Assembly (NCBI GenBank): GCA_049840435.1
Contig: JASGKY010000032.1
Location: 1-64,000 of the forward strand
Length of the DNA: 64,000 nucleotides
Direction of reading: 5' to 3'
Source of the DNA: JADLHS01 sp049840435
GTDB taxonomy: Bacteria; Verrucomicrobiota; Verrucomicrobiia; Limisphaerales; JADLHS01
Shown here: positions 1 to 11,231 of the stretch, piece by piece
Numbering within the stretch: the first letter of the stretch is position 1
How the letters are laid out: every line of letters begins with the position of its first letter
Program-made: the position numbers and the translations under genes
The notes under the pieces: model-generated
The model's database searches: none
What the model was told of the DNA's origin: nothing
What the model saw: only the letters and a program-made list of their open reading frames with translations

Positions 1-145
1 AAGGTTAATAGGGAAACACGATAGAATCCGAACAGCACCTAACCAGCGCCTCCCGACGCTCGGAGCAACGCACGTGCAACTACACGTCACCAGTCAGAAC
101 TCGGCCAGCCCGACGCTGACGCTTTGATCCGGGCGGATCGCAACC

Positions 146-961
146 ATGTTCCACGTCCACCGCATTGCTGATCTCAACCTGCCGGAACTCGCGCCGTACC
201 GCACTCTGAAGCTTCCGCAGGAACATCGCGACCGCGGATTCTTCGTGGCGGAAGGTGACAAAGTTGTCCACCGCCTGCTCACCAGTTCGCTGGAAATCGT
301 TTCCGTGCTTCTGCCAGAACATCGACTGGCTGAATATGAGCCCGCGCTCCGCGCCCGCGCTGAAGACGTTCTGACGTTCTGCGTCACCGAGAAACGCGTA
401 CTGGAAGAACTCGTGGGCTTTGAGATGTTTCAAGGGGTCATGGCCGTGGCGAAGATTCCTCCGATCGAACCCCTCAGCGCATTGCTGGCCAAGTCCGCAG
501 CACCGCGACTCTTTGCCGCGGCAGATGGTTTGACTAGCGCGGAGAACGTTGGCGTGCTGGTGCGCAACTGCGTCGCCTTCGATGTGCAAGCCTTGTTGAT
601 CGGAGAAACTAGCGCCAGCCCCTATCTGCGCCGCGCCGTGCGCAACTCGATGGGCACGGTGTTTCAACTGCCGATCATCGAGACAAAAAATCTAGTCGGG
701 GCACTGCAGGAATTGCGACACCATGGCGTCCGCTGCGTCGCCGCGCATCCGCACACAAATCAGAGATTATTATACCAAGCCAGCTTCACGACGGACGCCT
801 GCATCGTCTTCGGCGCGGAAGGCAACGGCATTTCCCCCGCTGTGCTGGCTGCGTGCGATGAAGCGGTGGCCATCCCGATGCCACCGACCGTGGATTCACT
901 CAACGTCGCCAGCGCTGCCGCGGTGTTTCTCTACGAAGCCAGCCGCCAAAGAAAAATTTAG
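146..961 (+). CDS. TrmH/SpoU family RNA 2'-O-methyltransferase
   Basis: This protein of 271 residues is an AdoMet-dependent RNA ribose methyltransferase of the SpoU (SPOUT) class, modifying rRNA or tRNA in the cytoplasm. The N-terminal ~100 residues look like the substrate-binding domain found in TrmH/RlmB-type enzymes. The C-terminal half holds the three SpoU motifs: motif 1 around NVGVLVRNCVAF with the catalytic Arg, motif 2 around VFGAEGNGIS, and motif 3 around DSLNVASAAAVFLYE, which forms the AdoMet-binding knot. Length fits the family. It starts at the first ATG, and no conflicting gene precedes it. The exact RNA target cannot be told from the sequence. The next gene converges on it from the other strand. 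Confidence 0.9.
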   Translation: MFHVHRIADLNLPELAPYRTLKLPQEHRDRGFFVAEGDKVVHRLLTSSLEIVSVLLPEHRLAEYEPALRARAEDVLTFCVTEKRVLEELVGFEMFQGVMAVAKIPPIEPLSALLAKSAAPRLFAAADGLTSAENVGVLVRNCVAFDVQALLIGETSASPYLRRAVRNSMGTVFQLPIIETKNLVGALQELRHHGVRCVAAHPHTNQRLLYQASFTTDACIVFGAEGNGISPAVLAACDEAVAIPMPPTVDSLNVASAAAVFLYEASRQRKI

Positions 962-962
962 A

Positions 963-1983
963 TCACTTGGCGATCTGTTGGATCTTCACCTCGACGTTGG
1001 ACTTCACGCCGGGCGGTTTAAGTTTGGTGAACAACCCCATCCAGAATCCGAGACCGTAGAAAATGTTCGTCTCAATCAAAAACGGCAGCGCCGGCACACA
1101 TGCTGCGAATAATTCCGCCGTGTGGAATAAGAGCCAGCGTCTGCAGGAGAATTGAGAACGTATAGAGGCCGAGTGGCGCGAGTATCCACGGCCACAACAA
1201 CGCCACCGGAATCGCCACGAGCAGATACGCCACAAACGCCGGCGGCACGAAGTTGGGCAGCGAACCCAGCGTCGGCGTGGTGCGGAATTGCTTCGCGCAC
1301 CCGCGCCCGTAAGTCATCAACATCCGCGTGAACTGCTTCAGCGTGCGACGCGGCCGCCGCCACACGAACAATTCCGGATCGTAGAGCAACACGCCGCCAG
1401 CTTTCTGGATGTTATCCATCAACGCATTTTCCTCATTGGGATAAAGCACCTCGTTGAAGCCGCCATGTTGCAGCAACGTTTCGCGACGGCCCAGCATATT
1501 GCAGAGGATAAGCTCCTTCTCACTCGTCGGGCGCACTGAGCCGATCTTCGCGTAACGCGCCCCGGCTCGAACTGAATGCGATCCAACTCCGCCAGCACTA
1601 GCGCGAAGACCTGTTCAAGAAATGGTGCTTCTGGCGGACACAAGTTCGGGCCGCCAACCATCTGCACCTTGGGATTGCGAAAATGTTCCACCGCACGCTT
1701 CAAGTTGCCCGGCTGCGCCAGCGAATCGTCGTCGAGGAAACAAATGATTTCCCCCTTGGCGATGCGCAGCGCGGTATTGCGCCTGAAGCAACGGTTGTTT
1801 GCCCCGCGCCAGAATAATTTCCAATTTGTCCGCGGGATAATCCAGCGCCCGCGCCGCCGCCACCGCGGTCACTTCGGACTCGTCGGGGCGCGCCGGGATG
1901 ATGACCGTCACGCTGGGTAAATCGCTCTGCACGGCGCAGAAGCTAGAGATATGCGTGCGCGACTTCAAAGGGGAAAGTGACAT
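963..1983 (-). CDS. Glycosyltransferase family 2, membrane-associated (three frameshifts)
   Basis: The pieces in three frames join into one family 2 (GT-A fold) glycosyltransferase. The N-terminus reads SVTVIIPARPDES, followed in another frame by the nucleotide-sugar site CFLDDDSLAQPGN, then ENALMDNIQKAGG and LFVWRRPRRTLKQF as in membrane GT2 enzymes. At least two hydrophobic segments end the protein. Frame changes occur near 1790, at the C4 run 1560-1563, and near 1090. Restoring one base at 1560-1563 rejoins the flanking frames. It is either a sequence-error victim or a recent pseudogene. The acceptor is unknown; a lipid or polysaccharide role is the usual guess. The inferred start overlaps the divergent lnt start, so one of the two starts is probably wrong. 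Confidence 0.75.
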
Positions 1984-3605
1984 GCCCCGGCTTGCCTTTC
2001 GTATCGAATTCGCCAAGCTGCGCCCGGTTGAAATTTGGGGCGTTCATCAAAAAAACCATCGCCACCCACTCGCCGCGCTGGCGGGACTGGCACTCGCCTT
2101 CGCTTTCCCCAATTTCAATCTCGCTGGGGCGGCGTGGATTGCTCCGGCGTTATTGCTCGCCAGCGCTCATGGGCGGGCGGGCATTGCGGCCTGTCGTTAT
2201 CGGTTACACGGCGGCACGGTGTTCTGCGTTTGTTTCGCTTTCGTGGTTATTGGAAATCCCGGTCACCGCTTTTCCATCGTCGGCTGGGTGGCTTTGTCGG
2301 CCTGACATGGCCATCTACCCGGCGTTCTGGGTCTGGTTACTAGCGCGAAAAATTGGGCGCGGCAGCTGGCTGCGGCGCTGCTTTTGGGCGCTCAGCGGCG
2401 CCGCCGTTTTGGGTGGCGCTGGAAATGATCCGCGCCCGCTTCCTGGGTGGCTTTCCGTGGATTCCACTGGGCGCATCACAGTGGAAACTAACGCCACTCA
2501 TTCAGATTGCAGCCGTCACCGGTGTTTACGGCGTATCGTTTCTCGTCGTGTGGACGGCGCTCGCGCTTTACTCCCAGCGTGATCGCGTTGCTGCGCAATC
2601 CCACCACGCGCTACATCTGGCTGGGAGAGATCGCCCTGCCCACCGTGGTTGTCATGGTGGCCTTCAACGTCGGCCTCGCGCGCATCCGGAACACGACGCC
2701 CGAAGACGCCGCGCTCCGGGTCACAACCATTCAACCCGCCGTCCCGCAAACGATGATCTGGGATACAACGGAGAACACCAACCGGTTCAACAAACTCATC
2801 ACGCTGACACAGACGGCCCTTACAAACCAAACCGACTTGTTGCTCTGGCCAGAGGCAGCCCTGCCCCGAATTGACCGATGACACATTTGCCGTGTTGACC
2901 AACCTCGCCCGCAGCCATCAAACCTGGATGTTGTTCAACGCCGACGATGTGTTGCCCAAGGCTGAGCTAAAATCCGATGCCCGCTATGATGTCTTCAATG
3001 CCGCGTTGCTGCTCGATCCCGCGGGGCGCTTTGCCGACAGCTATCATAAACGCCAGCTTGTCATCTTTGGAGAATACATCCCACTGGTGAATTATTTGCC
3101 GTTCGTGAAGTGGTTTACGCCCATCACCAGCGGTTACACCGCAGGCCAGGAGATCAAACGCTTCCGCCTGCGTGAACAGAAAATCGCCCCGCTAATCTGC
3201 TTTGAAGACATGTTCCCGCATCACGTCCGCGATCACGTGGACACCGAGACGGACCTGCTTGTAAATCTCACCAACGACGGCTGGTTTGGCGACCAAGCGG
3301 CGCAATGGCAACAGGCGGCGTGTGCCGCGTTTCGCGCCGTGGAGAACGGCGTGCCACTACTCCGCTCCTGCAACAACGGCCTCACCTGCTGGTTCGACGC
3401 CACCGGGCGAATGCGCGAGATGTTCCGCGACCAGAGCGGCAGCGAATACGGCGTGGGATTTGCGAATTGGGAAATCTCCTACTCTTCGGCGCAGTCACGC
3501 ATCCCCACTCTTTACAATCGCAACGGCGATCGCTTCGGTTGGACGTGCGTTGGCGTAACTGTGGTCATGTTGCTCTGGCGCTTCAAGCCAGTGCACCAGA
3601 AATAA
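1982..3605 (+). CDS. lnt: Apolipoprotein N-acyltransferase (several frameshifts)
   Basis: Lnt transfers the third acyl chain to the N-terminal Cys of lipoproteins in the inner membrane. The C-terminal nitrilase-like domain is clear: WPEAALP with the catalytic Glu, YHKRQLVIFGEYIPL with the catalytic Lys, and ICFEDMFP where the active-site Cys sits, then NLTNDGWFG. Upstream, hydrophobic segments such as AAWIAPALLLA and AIYPAFWVWLLA fit the Lnt membrane domain, but they lie in different frames, with breaks near 2180, 2270, 2290, 2400, 2580 and 2870. Such dense damage in a normally essential gene of diderm bacteria suggests local sequence errors. The start is uncertain because the N-terminal region is damaged and it overlaps the start of the divergent glycosyltransferase. 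Confidence 0.85.
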
Positions 3606-4668
3606 TTACCCCTGCAACAACGCCCGCTGCCACATCATCAGCTCCGCCGCGTGCTTGTCCCAATCCCGCGCCAGGTCTCCAAGTGTGGAACGACTCGCGA
3701 TGATGGTTGGATCGAGCCCGAGACTATGGGCAGCGGCATCACGGCGTTCTTCAAGGACGTGATAGCGTTGGCGCTCGGCTTCCGAAGGCCGCCGGCTGCG
3801 GTTGCGCAGGATTTGTGGAAAGGTGTCCGGCGACCGGAGAAACGCCGCCTTGATTGCCTTGGAAACTCCCTCACGGCGCCGTGGGGAAAGATGCCGCGGA
3901 AAGATCGGCTCAATCGGCTGGTGCTGCGCCGCCGCGTCCGCAAGCGCGACCATTTTCTCGTGCGCGAGGATGAAGAACGGGGGACGGTTCGCGGCGATGG
4001 CTTCGCGCTCGCGCCATTGCCAGAGTTCGCGAGAACGCCGCGAGCGCCGGACGATCCAGCAGGTGGCTGCCTTTGATTCGCCAGACGGCGTCCAGGTCCC
4101 GGCGGCGCGCGGGGTGTTGAATCGGCGATGAGTTGGGCGCAGGATTGCTCATGCCATTCGAGGCGGCCTTTGGCTTGCAATTCCGCCTTGAGCCGGTCGG
4201 ACAGGGGCTTGAGATAATGCGTGTCGTTGCGGGCGTACGTTTCCATGCGGGCGGTCAGCGGGCGCATCGCCCAGTTGGCCTTTTGCGGCCCTTTTTCCAG
4301 CTTCACGCCCAGATGTTTTTGCACGAGGTCGCCGAGGCCAAATTGGCGGATGCCCAGCAAGCGGGCGGCCAGCATGGTGTCGAAAATCGCGCTGGGGATG
4401 AACTCGTGATGTTTGCGGAGCAGGCGCAAATCGTAGTCCGGCGCCGTGCATGATGAGTTGATGCCCGCTCAGCGCATCAAGCAGCGGGGAAATATCAATG
4501 GCCGCCAGCGGGTCCACCAGGCGGTCGCCGCACGCTCGTGCTGATCTGAATCAAGCAGACCTTTTCCGGGTAGGCATGCAAACTGTCCGCTTCCGTATCT
4601 ACAGCCACCCAGTGGGCCGAGCGAAGCACCGGTAGAAAATCCGCCAGCTTTTGTTCAGTATCAATCAC
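3606..4668 (-). CDS. rnd: Ribonuclease D-like 3'-5' exonuclease with HRDC domain (frameshifted)
   Basis: This is a DEDD-family 3'-5' exoribonuclease that trims tRNA and other stable RNA 3' ends. The exonuclease start reads WVAVDTEADSLHAYPEKVCLI, the usual DxE motif. It is followed by a segment in another frame containing LIMHGADYDLRLL, then DTMLAARLLG, LGVKLEKGPQKANWA and the YARNDTHYL motif with the catalytic Tyr and Asp. The last third, in yet another frame, matches an HRDC helicase/RNase D C-terminal domain. At least three frame changes (near 4520, 4435 and 4090) break it. The start is tentatively a GTG at 4668; the gene may begin further upstream. The acyl-CoA synthetase gene lies divergently upstream. 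Confidence 0.8.
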
Positions 4669-4752
4669 GTTCGCCAGATGAAACGCGAAAGTCCGCCCTC
4701 AAGTCAAAATCGTTTTGCACCACCGCCCGCCGCATGGCTAAAATTCTCACCG

Positions 4753-6234
4753 ATGAATTTGCCCGAAGCTTTTGCAGAAGTGGTGCGTTCGCAGCCCGAT
4801 AAAATCGCCCTGTACTGGGCCGAAACCGAGTTTTCCTTTGCCACCCTGCAACAGCAATCCCTCGCCATCGCCGCACAGCTCGCCACCCAACTAAGCGTTA
4901 CCCCCGGCAATCGCGTCGGTCTCTGGCTCAAGAACCGTCCGGAGTTCATCCCCGCCTTCTTCGGCATCCTCAATGCCGCCGCCGTCGTCGTGCCGATCAA
5001 TAATTTTCTCAAGCCGACCGAAGTCGGCTATATCCTCGAAGACGCGGGCATTGATGTGTTGATCACCGACGAGGAACTCGGAGGGCATGCGACGGCATTA
5101 CTTGCCACCCGCCCCAGCTTGAAGATTTGCAAAGTCGAGGAAGCCGTCGCGGCACATCCAACTTCCAACTTCCAATTTCCAGCGGCTCGGTTGAAAACCG
5201 ATTTGGCCGTCATCATCTACACTTCCGGCACCACCGGTCGCCCGAAAGGCGCGATGCTCTCGCACGGCAACCTCTTGCACAACGTCGCCGGCTGCAAAAT
5301 CGTCCTCGACACCCTTGAATCGGATCGTTACGCCGTCATCCTGCCATTGTTCCATAGCTACATGATGACCGTCGGTATGCTGCTGCCCTTGCTGGTGGGC
5401 GGCAGCATCGTGCTGATCAAGTCGCTGAACCAACCGCAGCACATGCTCCGCGAAATGTACCAACGCCAAGCCACCGTGCTGCCCGCCATCCCGCCGTTCT
5501 ATCGCACCTTGGCCCACGCAAATCTCCCCGGCAAATTGCCGTTCCGCCTGTGCGTCAGCGGCGCCGCGCCCTTGCCAGTGCAAGTGCTGAAGGATTTTGA
5601 AACCAAACATCAGATCCCGATCATCGAAGGCTACGGCTTGAGCGAAGCCAGCCCCGTCGTCACCAAGAATCCGCTGCGCGGGGTGCGCAAGCCCGGCAGC
5701 ATCGGCCTCGCCCTGCCCAATCTCGAACTCACCATCCAAGACGACACCGGCAAGATCCTCGGACCGAACGAAACCGGTGAACTCTGCGTGCGCGGTGGCA
5801 ACGTCATGCTCGGTTACTGGAATAAGCCCGAGGAAACCGCCAAAGCCATGCGCGGTGATTGGCTGCTCACCGGTGACATCGGCCATCGCGACGCCGAAAA
5901 CTACTTTTACATCACCGACCGTAAGAAAGACATGCTGCTCGTCAACGGCATCAATGTCTATCCGCGCGAAGTCGAGGAGGTGATCTATCAATTCCCCGGG
6001 GTGAAAGAAGCCGCTGTCATCGGCATCCCCGACGCACGCAAAGGCGAACAGCCCGTCGCTTACGTCGCTCCCGCCGACGGCGTGACACTCGACGAAAAAG
6101 CGCTGCACCAATTCCTGCGTGAGAAGCTCGCCGACTACAAAGTCCCGAAACAGATCAATTTCTTACCAACCCTCCCGCGCAATCCTACCGGCAAGATCCT
6201 AAAGACCGAATTGCGCAAAATCGCCGCGGCGTGA
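4753..6234 (+). CDS. Long-chain fatty acid--CoA ligase (AMP-binding)
   Basis: This 493-residue enzyme of the ANL adenylating superfamily activates a carboxylic acid, most likely a fatty acid, to its CoA thioester through an acyl-adenylate. The core motifs are all present: the P-loop YTSGTTGRPKGAMLSHGN, the GYGLSEASPV motif, LLTGDIGHRD with the AMP-contacting Asp, the hinge DRKKDMLLVNG, and the C-terminal catalytic Lys in NPTGKILK. There is no signal peptide, so it is cytoplasmic. The ATG at 4753 gives the N-terminus expected of the family; an earlier in-frame start at 4651 would add a low-complexity extension overlapping rnd. The exact substrate cannot be read from sequence. It is intact, unlike its left neighbours. 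Confidence 0.9.
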   Translation: MNLPEAFAEVVRSQPDKIALYWAETEFSFATLQQQSLAIAAQLATQLSVTPGNRVGLWLKNRPEFIPAFFGILNAAAVVVPINNFLKPTEVGYILEDAGIDVLITDEELGGHATALLATRPSLKICKVEEAVAAHPTSNFQFPAARLKTDLAVIIYTSGTTGRPKGAMLSHGNLLHNVAGCKIVLDTLESDRYAVILPLFHSYMMTVGMLLPLLVGGSIVLIKSLNQPQHMLREMYQRQATVLPAIPPFYRTLAHANLPGKLPFRLCVSGAAPLPVQVLKDFETKHQIPIIEGYGLSEASPVVTKNPLRGVRKPGSIGLALPNLELTIQDDTGKILGPNETGELCVRGGNVMLGYWNKPEETAKAMRGDWLLTGDIGHRDAENYFYITDRKKDMLLVNGINVYPREVEEVIYQFPGVKEAAVIGIPDARKGEQPVAYVAPADGVTLDEKALHQFLREKLADYKVPKQINFLPTLPRNPTGKILKTELRKIAAA

Positions 6235-6240
6235 CCCTGT

Positions 6241-6263
6241 AACAGCGGTCTACGACCGCTGTT
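6241..6263. repeat. Perfect 10-bp inverted repeat after the acyl-CoA ligase gene
   Basis: AACAGCGGTC, a TAC loop and GACCGCTGTT form a perfect 10-bp hairpin starting 7 bases after the ligase stop codon. Only three T residues follow, so it is a weak candidate for intrinsic termination. It is followed within 60 bases by a second GC-rich imperfect palindrome around CAGCGCTTACAGAGCGCC. The pair resembles dispersed REP-like intergenic elements more than a dedicated terminator; no second copy is seen in this window. Confidence 0.5.
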
Positions 6264-6533
6264 TCGCTACCGTCCGCAAACACCAGCGCTTACAGAGCGC
6301 CGCTATAAGGTCGAGCCGCCACGCTCCTGTATCGGATCGACGCAAAGCCCCCCTGAAGAAAAGCAAGGAGGACGCTTCGCTATTCCGGGGCTGCCCTCCC
6401 CGCTTTCGGGGATACTCACAAAGCGGAATATCCGTCATGGTGCAAAGGTCCAACGCCTCCCAATAAACACGACGCACAAAATTATTGTGATAAACGTCCG
6501 GAACAACCACCCAAAACTGAACCCAACCTTCCC
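6264..6533. other. Intergenic region before the secreted-protein block
   Basis: About 270 bases without a convincing gene. An ORF readable on the minus strand has no family features and looks random. The region holds the second palindrome mentioned for the preceding hairpin and presumably the promoter of the beta-module protein, but I could not pick a clear -35/-10 pair. Confidence 0.4.
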
Positions 6534-8960
6534 ATGAAAGAATACCAACCCATTCGCTCGGCCTTGCTCCTTGCGACTGCATTTTTAATCAGTGCACCAA
6601 GCGGTGACGCTCTGGCCGCGGATATCCGGTATATGAACAACGGCGACTATCTGGAAACAACCGGCTGGCAAGGCGGCGTCATCCCTGGTATCAACGATAC
6701 CGCCCGCTTCAACTGGGGTAATAATACGGTCACGCTGGCTGGCGAAGCCCCACTGCTCCGGAATTTCCAAATGGGCGTGGATGAGTCGGGCCAATTAATT
6801 GTCACTTCCGGAGGAATATTAAACACGACCGGAACACAGAACAGCACGGTGGGGAACAACGGAGGCGCGGGCGTTGTGGGACGATTGACGATCAACACTG
6901 GCGGTATAGTGAATGTCACAAACGTTCTATTTGTCGGCGCTAACGCCACTGGAATTCTTACGAATGACGGCGGCGCATTAGCCATCAGCAGCCACCTATG
7001 GGGTGGGAGCGCGGCGGTTGGGGTTGGAACGATTTCCATCCGCAATGGCGGAGTGATCAACGTCGGGGGAAACATTGGGTTGGGAACGGCGGCGGCGCCA
7101 GCACCCCATCCGGCGGGAGATGTTCGCTTTAGCGCGTCGAAGACAGTGGCGTTCTTAACCTGGCCAATATTTCTCCCACCAATTCAATCCAGCCCAACTC
7201 GGTCCTGGATATTTCCGGTAGCGGCGTGGTCACGATTCCGGGTGACCGCGTGACGGTGATGAGTGCTTATACTAATGCCTTGCGAATCACAGCCTATGGC
7301 GGCCTCGGCACAGTGGGAATTGATTACAACAACACGAACGCAGGCAAGACCACACTCTTCGCCATCGTCCCGCAACAGCAGCCGCCGACGGAAACAAGCT
7401 GGAATCCGGCGGCCAACCCCTCTGGCTCGGGCAAATGGAATGAGCAAACTAATTGGACGGGGTTTGTGGTTCCGGCCAGTGTGACAAAGGCCATCTTCAA
7501 TGTCAGCGGCGCATCCCCTGCACGGTGAACAATGCAGCGTTGGCTGATTATGTGGTCATGGGTGACAACGGCCCGGGCGGCACGCTGATCATCACCAACG
7601 GCGGCCACCTAACTTGCGGGGCGTTGAATGCGACCGCCATTGGCTATAATAGCAACGGTGTGATGTTGGTTGAAAGCGGTGCGACAGCCAGTTTTGGAAC
7701 TCACCTATGGATTGGCTTGGACCCAGGATCGGATGGCAAGTTAATCATGAACGGCGGAACGGTGTCTGTCGCGGGAATGTTCGGTCTGGGTTGGCAGGGT
7801 GGTAAAGGCAAGGCCCAGATCAACGCCGGCACCTTGGAACTTTCCCAGTGGGAGGTCTCCAGCTCCATCCAAGGCGAATCGGTTCTGGATGTTTCTGGAA
7901 CGGGCAAAGTGGTGATCAATGGTAACCAACAGGCTTCCATAGAAAGTTTCATCAGCACCGGCCAGGTCACGAATCATGCCGGACCAGGAATGGTGTTGGT
8001 GGACTATAACAACATCAATCTCGGCAAGACCACGATTTACCCGGCGAACCTCTATCTGCCGCCGGCGCAAGCCACGTGGAATCCTGCGCTCAATAATCCG
8101 GATGGCAATAATGGTTTGTGGAACATCAGGAGCAACTGGGCTGGAAACATTGTTCCGGGCAACGGCACTTTTACGTTCCTGAATGTTGTTGATGCGATTC
8201 CTTGCGTCCTGACCAATGCGGCAACCGTCGGAGTGGTGCGCATCGGTCTCAATGGTCCGGGCAACACCATGATCATCACCAATGGCGGCAGTCTGGTTTG
8301 CACTCACTCCGATGAGTGGAACTCGATCGGCATGAATAACACCGGATTGCTGATCGTGGAAAATGGTGGATCGGCGAGTTACGCTCAGCATCTCTGGATC
8401 GGATTCGACACCGGCCACGACGGCACGCTGACCATGAATGGCGGAACGGTGACGGTAGGACAAATGTTCGGCTTGGGTTGGAACGGCGGTACCGGCCATG
8501 CCAATATCAATGGGGGCACTTTGAATCTGTCCCAATTGAGCGCCACAGATTCCATCAAGGGCGCATCAGTGCTGAACGTTGCCGGGACGGGCAAGGTGGT
8601 TCTCAACGGCAATCAATTCACCGCGATCAGCAATTATGTCTTCAACGGAAAGATCACGGCCAATGGTGGCCACAACGTGTTCTACTTCTATGACCCGAAC
8701 ACGGACAAAACCACTGTCAGTGCCGTATTGCTCCCCGCACCGAGACAGTGGTTCGCGGCAGTTTCAGTTGGCGGTGGCGATGTGTCGGTGACTCCCAGAC
8801 CACGCATCAGCATACGTATTACATTGAAGGCACTCCGAGTCTGTCGTCTCCGGTATGGACGCCAGTGGCAGGCAGCACGAATGCGGCAACCGGAGCTCCG
8901 GTAACATTCGTGTTCCCAGCGAGTCCCGGAGCGCGATTCTATCGTATTGTTGCCTATTGA
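6534..8960 (+). CDS. Secreted beta-repeat protein with three ~225-residue modules (frameshifted)
   Basis: A signal peptide (MKEYQPIRSALLLATAFLIS, cleaved after ALA) is followed by three related modules. Each opens with a TxWNPAxNPxGxGxW-NWxG motif, continues through GDNGPGGTLIITNGG, an HLWIG-DG-MNGGTV block and MFGLGWxGG, and closes with a GTLxLSQ and SVLDVxGTGKVVINGN stretch. Module one (about 6620-7370) is the most divergent; two (7385-8060) and three (8075-8740) are close. The Gly/Asn-rich strand-turn pattern suggests a beta-solenoid. The C-terminus (TYYIEGTPSLSSPVW to FYRIVAY) is the small domain often ending secreted proteins of this phylum. Single-base frame changes near 7115, 7512 and 8745 split it. 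No catalytic domain is visible. Function is unknown; adhesion or glycan binding is a guess. Confidence 0.65.
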
Positions 8961-9057
8961 TACCTAGAAATTCGTTTAACCAGCAAAATCGCCGGGCTTG
9001 CCTTTCATTTGTTCGAGAGGCAAGCCCGCAAAGTATGATAGGCTTGAAGGCAACCGC

Positions 9058-11204
9058 ATGACGTTACGAGCACAAATCCTGTTTGGCCTGCTGCTTTGCA
9101 CGGCTGTGTGCGCCCAAGCGCAGCTAACAACGACCGTTTGGAATCCGGCAGCAAATCCGTTCGGCAACGGTCTCTGGTCTGAGAGCGCTAACTGGACGGG
9201 TGGTCAGGTCGCCAACAATACAAATAAAGTGGTGTTCAATGTCTCGGGCGCGCGAGCTTGCGTGGTGAATCGTACCGTCAACGCCGGCCAAATGGTCGTC
9301 GGGGATAACGGCGCAGGTGGTTCACTTATCGTTACCAACGGCGGCAATCTTACTGCGAGTGCCACCGATTGGTCCGCCATCGGTTACAACAACACCGCGC
9401 TCCTCGCGGTCGAAAGCGGCGGAGCGGCCACGTTTGCAAATCATCTGTGGGTGGGTTTCGATCCGAGTGCGGACGGAACATTAACGATGAATGGAGGAAC
9501 AGTGACGGTTTCAGGAATGTTCGGGCTGGGTTGGAACGGCGGGAAAGGCACGGTGCATGTCAATGGCGGCACATTGAATCTTTCCCAGTGGAGTGCAAGC
9601 AGCCCTGGTTCGATTCTCGGCGCGTCGGTCTTGGACATCGGCGCAGGCGCCGTGGTGATTTCTGGCAATCGCGTTTCTTCCATCAGCAACTACATCAGCA
9701 GCGGCAAAATCACCGGCTACGGCGGAACAGGCGTCGTGAGCAACTACTTCAACGGCACAACCACCACGATCACCGCCACTCCAGGCACACCGCCGACCAC
9801 CAATGTGGTCAGCCTTCTTCCCATCAAACTGACAAATACCAATCTGATGCTCTCGTGGCCGACCACTGCGGTTTACTACGTCTTGAAGTCCGCAACGAAT
9901 CTTGCTGCTCCCATTGTTTGGAATAAAGTCACGAACGGCGTTACCACCAGCAACGGCACCAATCAGGTGGTTTTGAATCTGTCCAGCCAGAGGTCATTCT
10001 TCCAACTGGCGGTGGGCGTGGACACCTCGACGCTGAACCGCAAATTGATGATGGGTTACCAAGGCTGGTTCTCCACGCCGGGCGATGGCTCAGCGCAGAA
10101 CAGCTGGGTGCATTGGTTCGGAAACAACACTCCGAATGCTGACAATGCCAACTTCGATTTCTGGCCGGACACCTCTGAACTGGACGCGGATGAGTTGTTC
10201 AACACGAGCATGACCTATTCAAACGGCCAGCCGGCGAAATTGTATTCTGCTTACAAGCAAAAGACCGTCGTGCGCCATTTCAAGTGGATGGCGGACAATA
10301 ATCTCGACGGCGTCTTCTTTCAGCGCTTTCTCAGCGACATCGGCGGCGGAAGTATTTTAGCCCTCCGCAATCAGGTAGCGGTCAATGTTCGCGTGGGCGC
10401 GAAACTTACGGCCGGGCCTTCGCCATCATGTATGACATCTCCGGCTATTCCACGAATACGCTCGTGAGCAAGCTGACCAACGACTGGCTTTATCTCGTCA
10501 ACACGCAGCAAGTCACCAACAGTTCCGCCTACCTGCGGCACAAAGGCAAACCGGTCGTCGCCATCTGGGGATTTGGTTTCAGCGGGCGAAGTGACATCCC
10601 ACAGCAGGCGCAACAGGCCATCGACTGGTTCAAGGCGGCTGGCTGCACCGTTATGGGTGGATTGCCGACCCATTGGCGGACGTTGAACGGCGATGCGCAA
10701 ACCAACACCGCTTGGGCCAGCGTCTTCCGTTCCTTCGACGTCATCAGCCCATGGTCGGTTGGCCGTTACGGCAATATCACTGAAGTGGACAACTTTCGCG
10801 TGAACCAGATCGTGCCCGACCTCACTGATTGCACGACCAACGGCATTGATTACTTGCCGGTGATTTTTCCCGGCTTCTCCTGGACAAATCTCAATGGCGG
10901 CCCGTTCAACCAGATTCCGCGCAACGGCGGCAACTTCTACTGGCGACAAGCCTATAACGCCGTCCGTTCCGGCTGCACGATGATCTATGGGGCGATGTAT
11001 GACGAAGTGGATGAAGGCACGGCGATGTACAAGCTGGTGACGACTTCCGCAGGATTGCCGGCACAAGGCAAGTTCGTTCCGTTGAACGTTGATGGTTACA
11101 ATCTGCCCAGCGACTGGTATCTGCGTCTCGCTGATCAAGCCAGCAAGATGCTGCGCGGCGAAATTTCAACTTCAGCGACCATGCCCATCTCGCCACCCCC
11201 TTGA
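9058..11204 (+). CDS. Secreted GH71/99-like glycoside hydrolase with N-terminal beta module (one frameshift)
   Basis: The signal peptide (to about residue 22, ending AQAQ) is followed by one copy of the same ~225-residue module found in the preceding gene, then a short domain around YYVLKSATNL, and from about residue 330 a catalytic region of the GH71/99-like type: MMGYQGWFSTPGDGS, WVHWFG, FDFWPDTSE, VVRHFKWMADNNLDGVFFQRF, then MYDISGYS, VVAIWGFGFSGR and AMYDEVDEGTAMYK. GH71 enzymes cleave alpha-1,3-glucans and GH99 enzymes are endo-alpha-mannanases; bacterial proteins of this mixed type have few tested substrates. A one-base frame change near 10405 splits it at VGAE-TYGRAF. The ATG at 9058 starts the signal peptide. 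The enzyme presumably acts outside the cell or in the periplasm on a polysaccharide. Confidence 0.8.
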
Positions 11205-11231
11205 ATCACCAATCTTAAGCCGCGTTCAATC

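Noticed and set aside
5098..6111. 337-codon minus-strand ORF inside the acyl-CoA synthetase gene
   Set aside because: It is antisense to a gene with all family motifs and has no domain pattern of its own; it is a by-product of codon bias.
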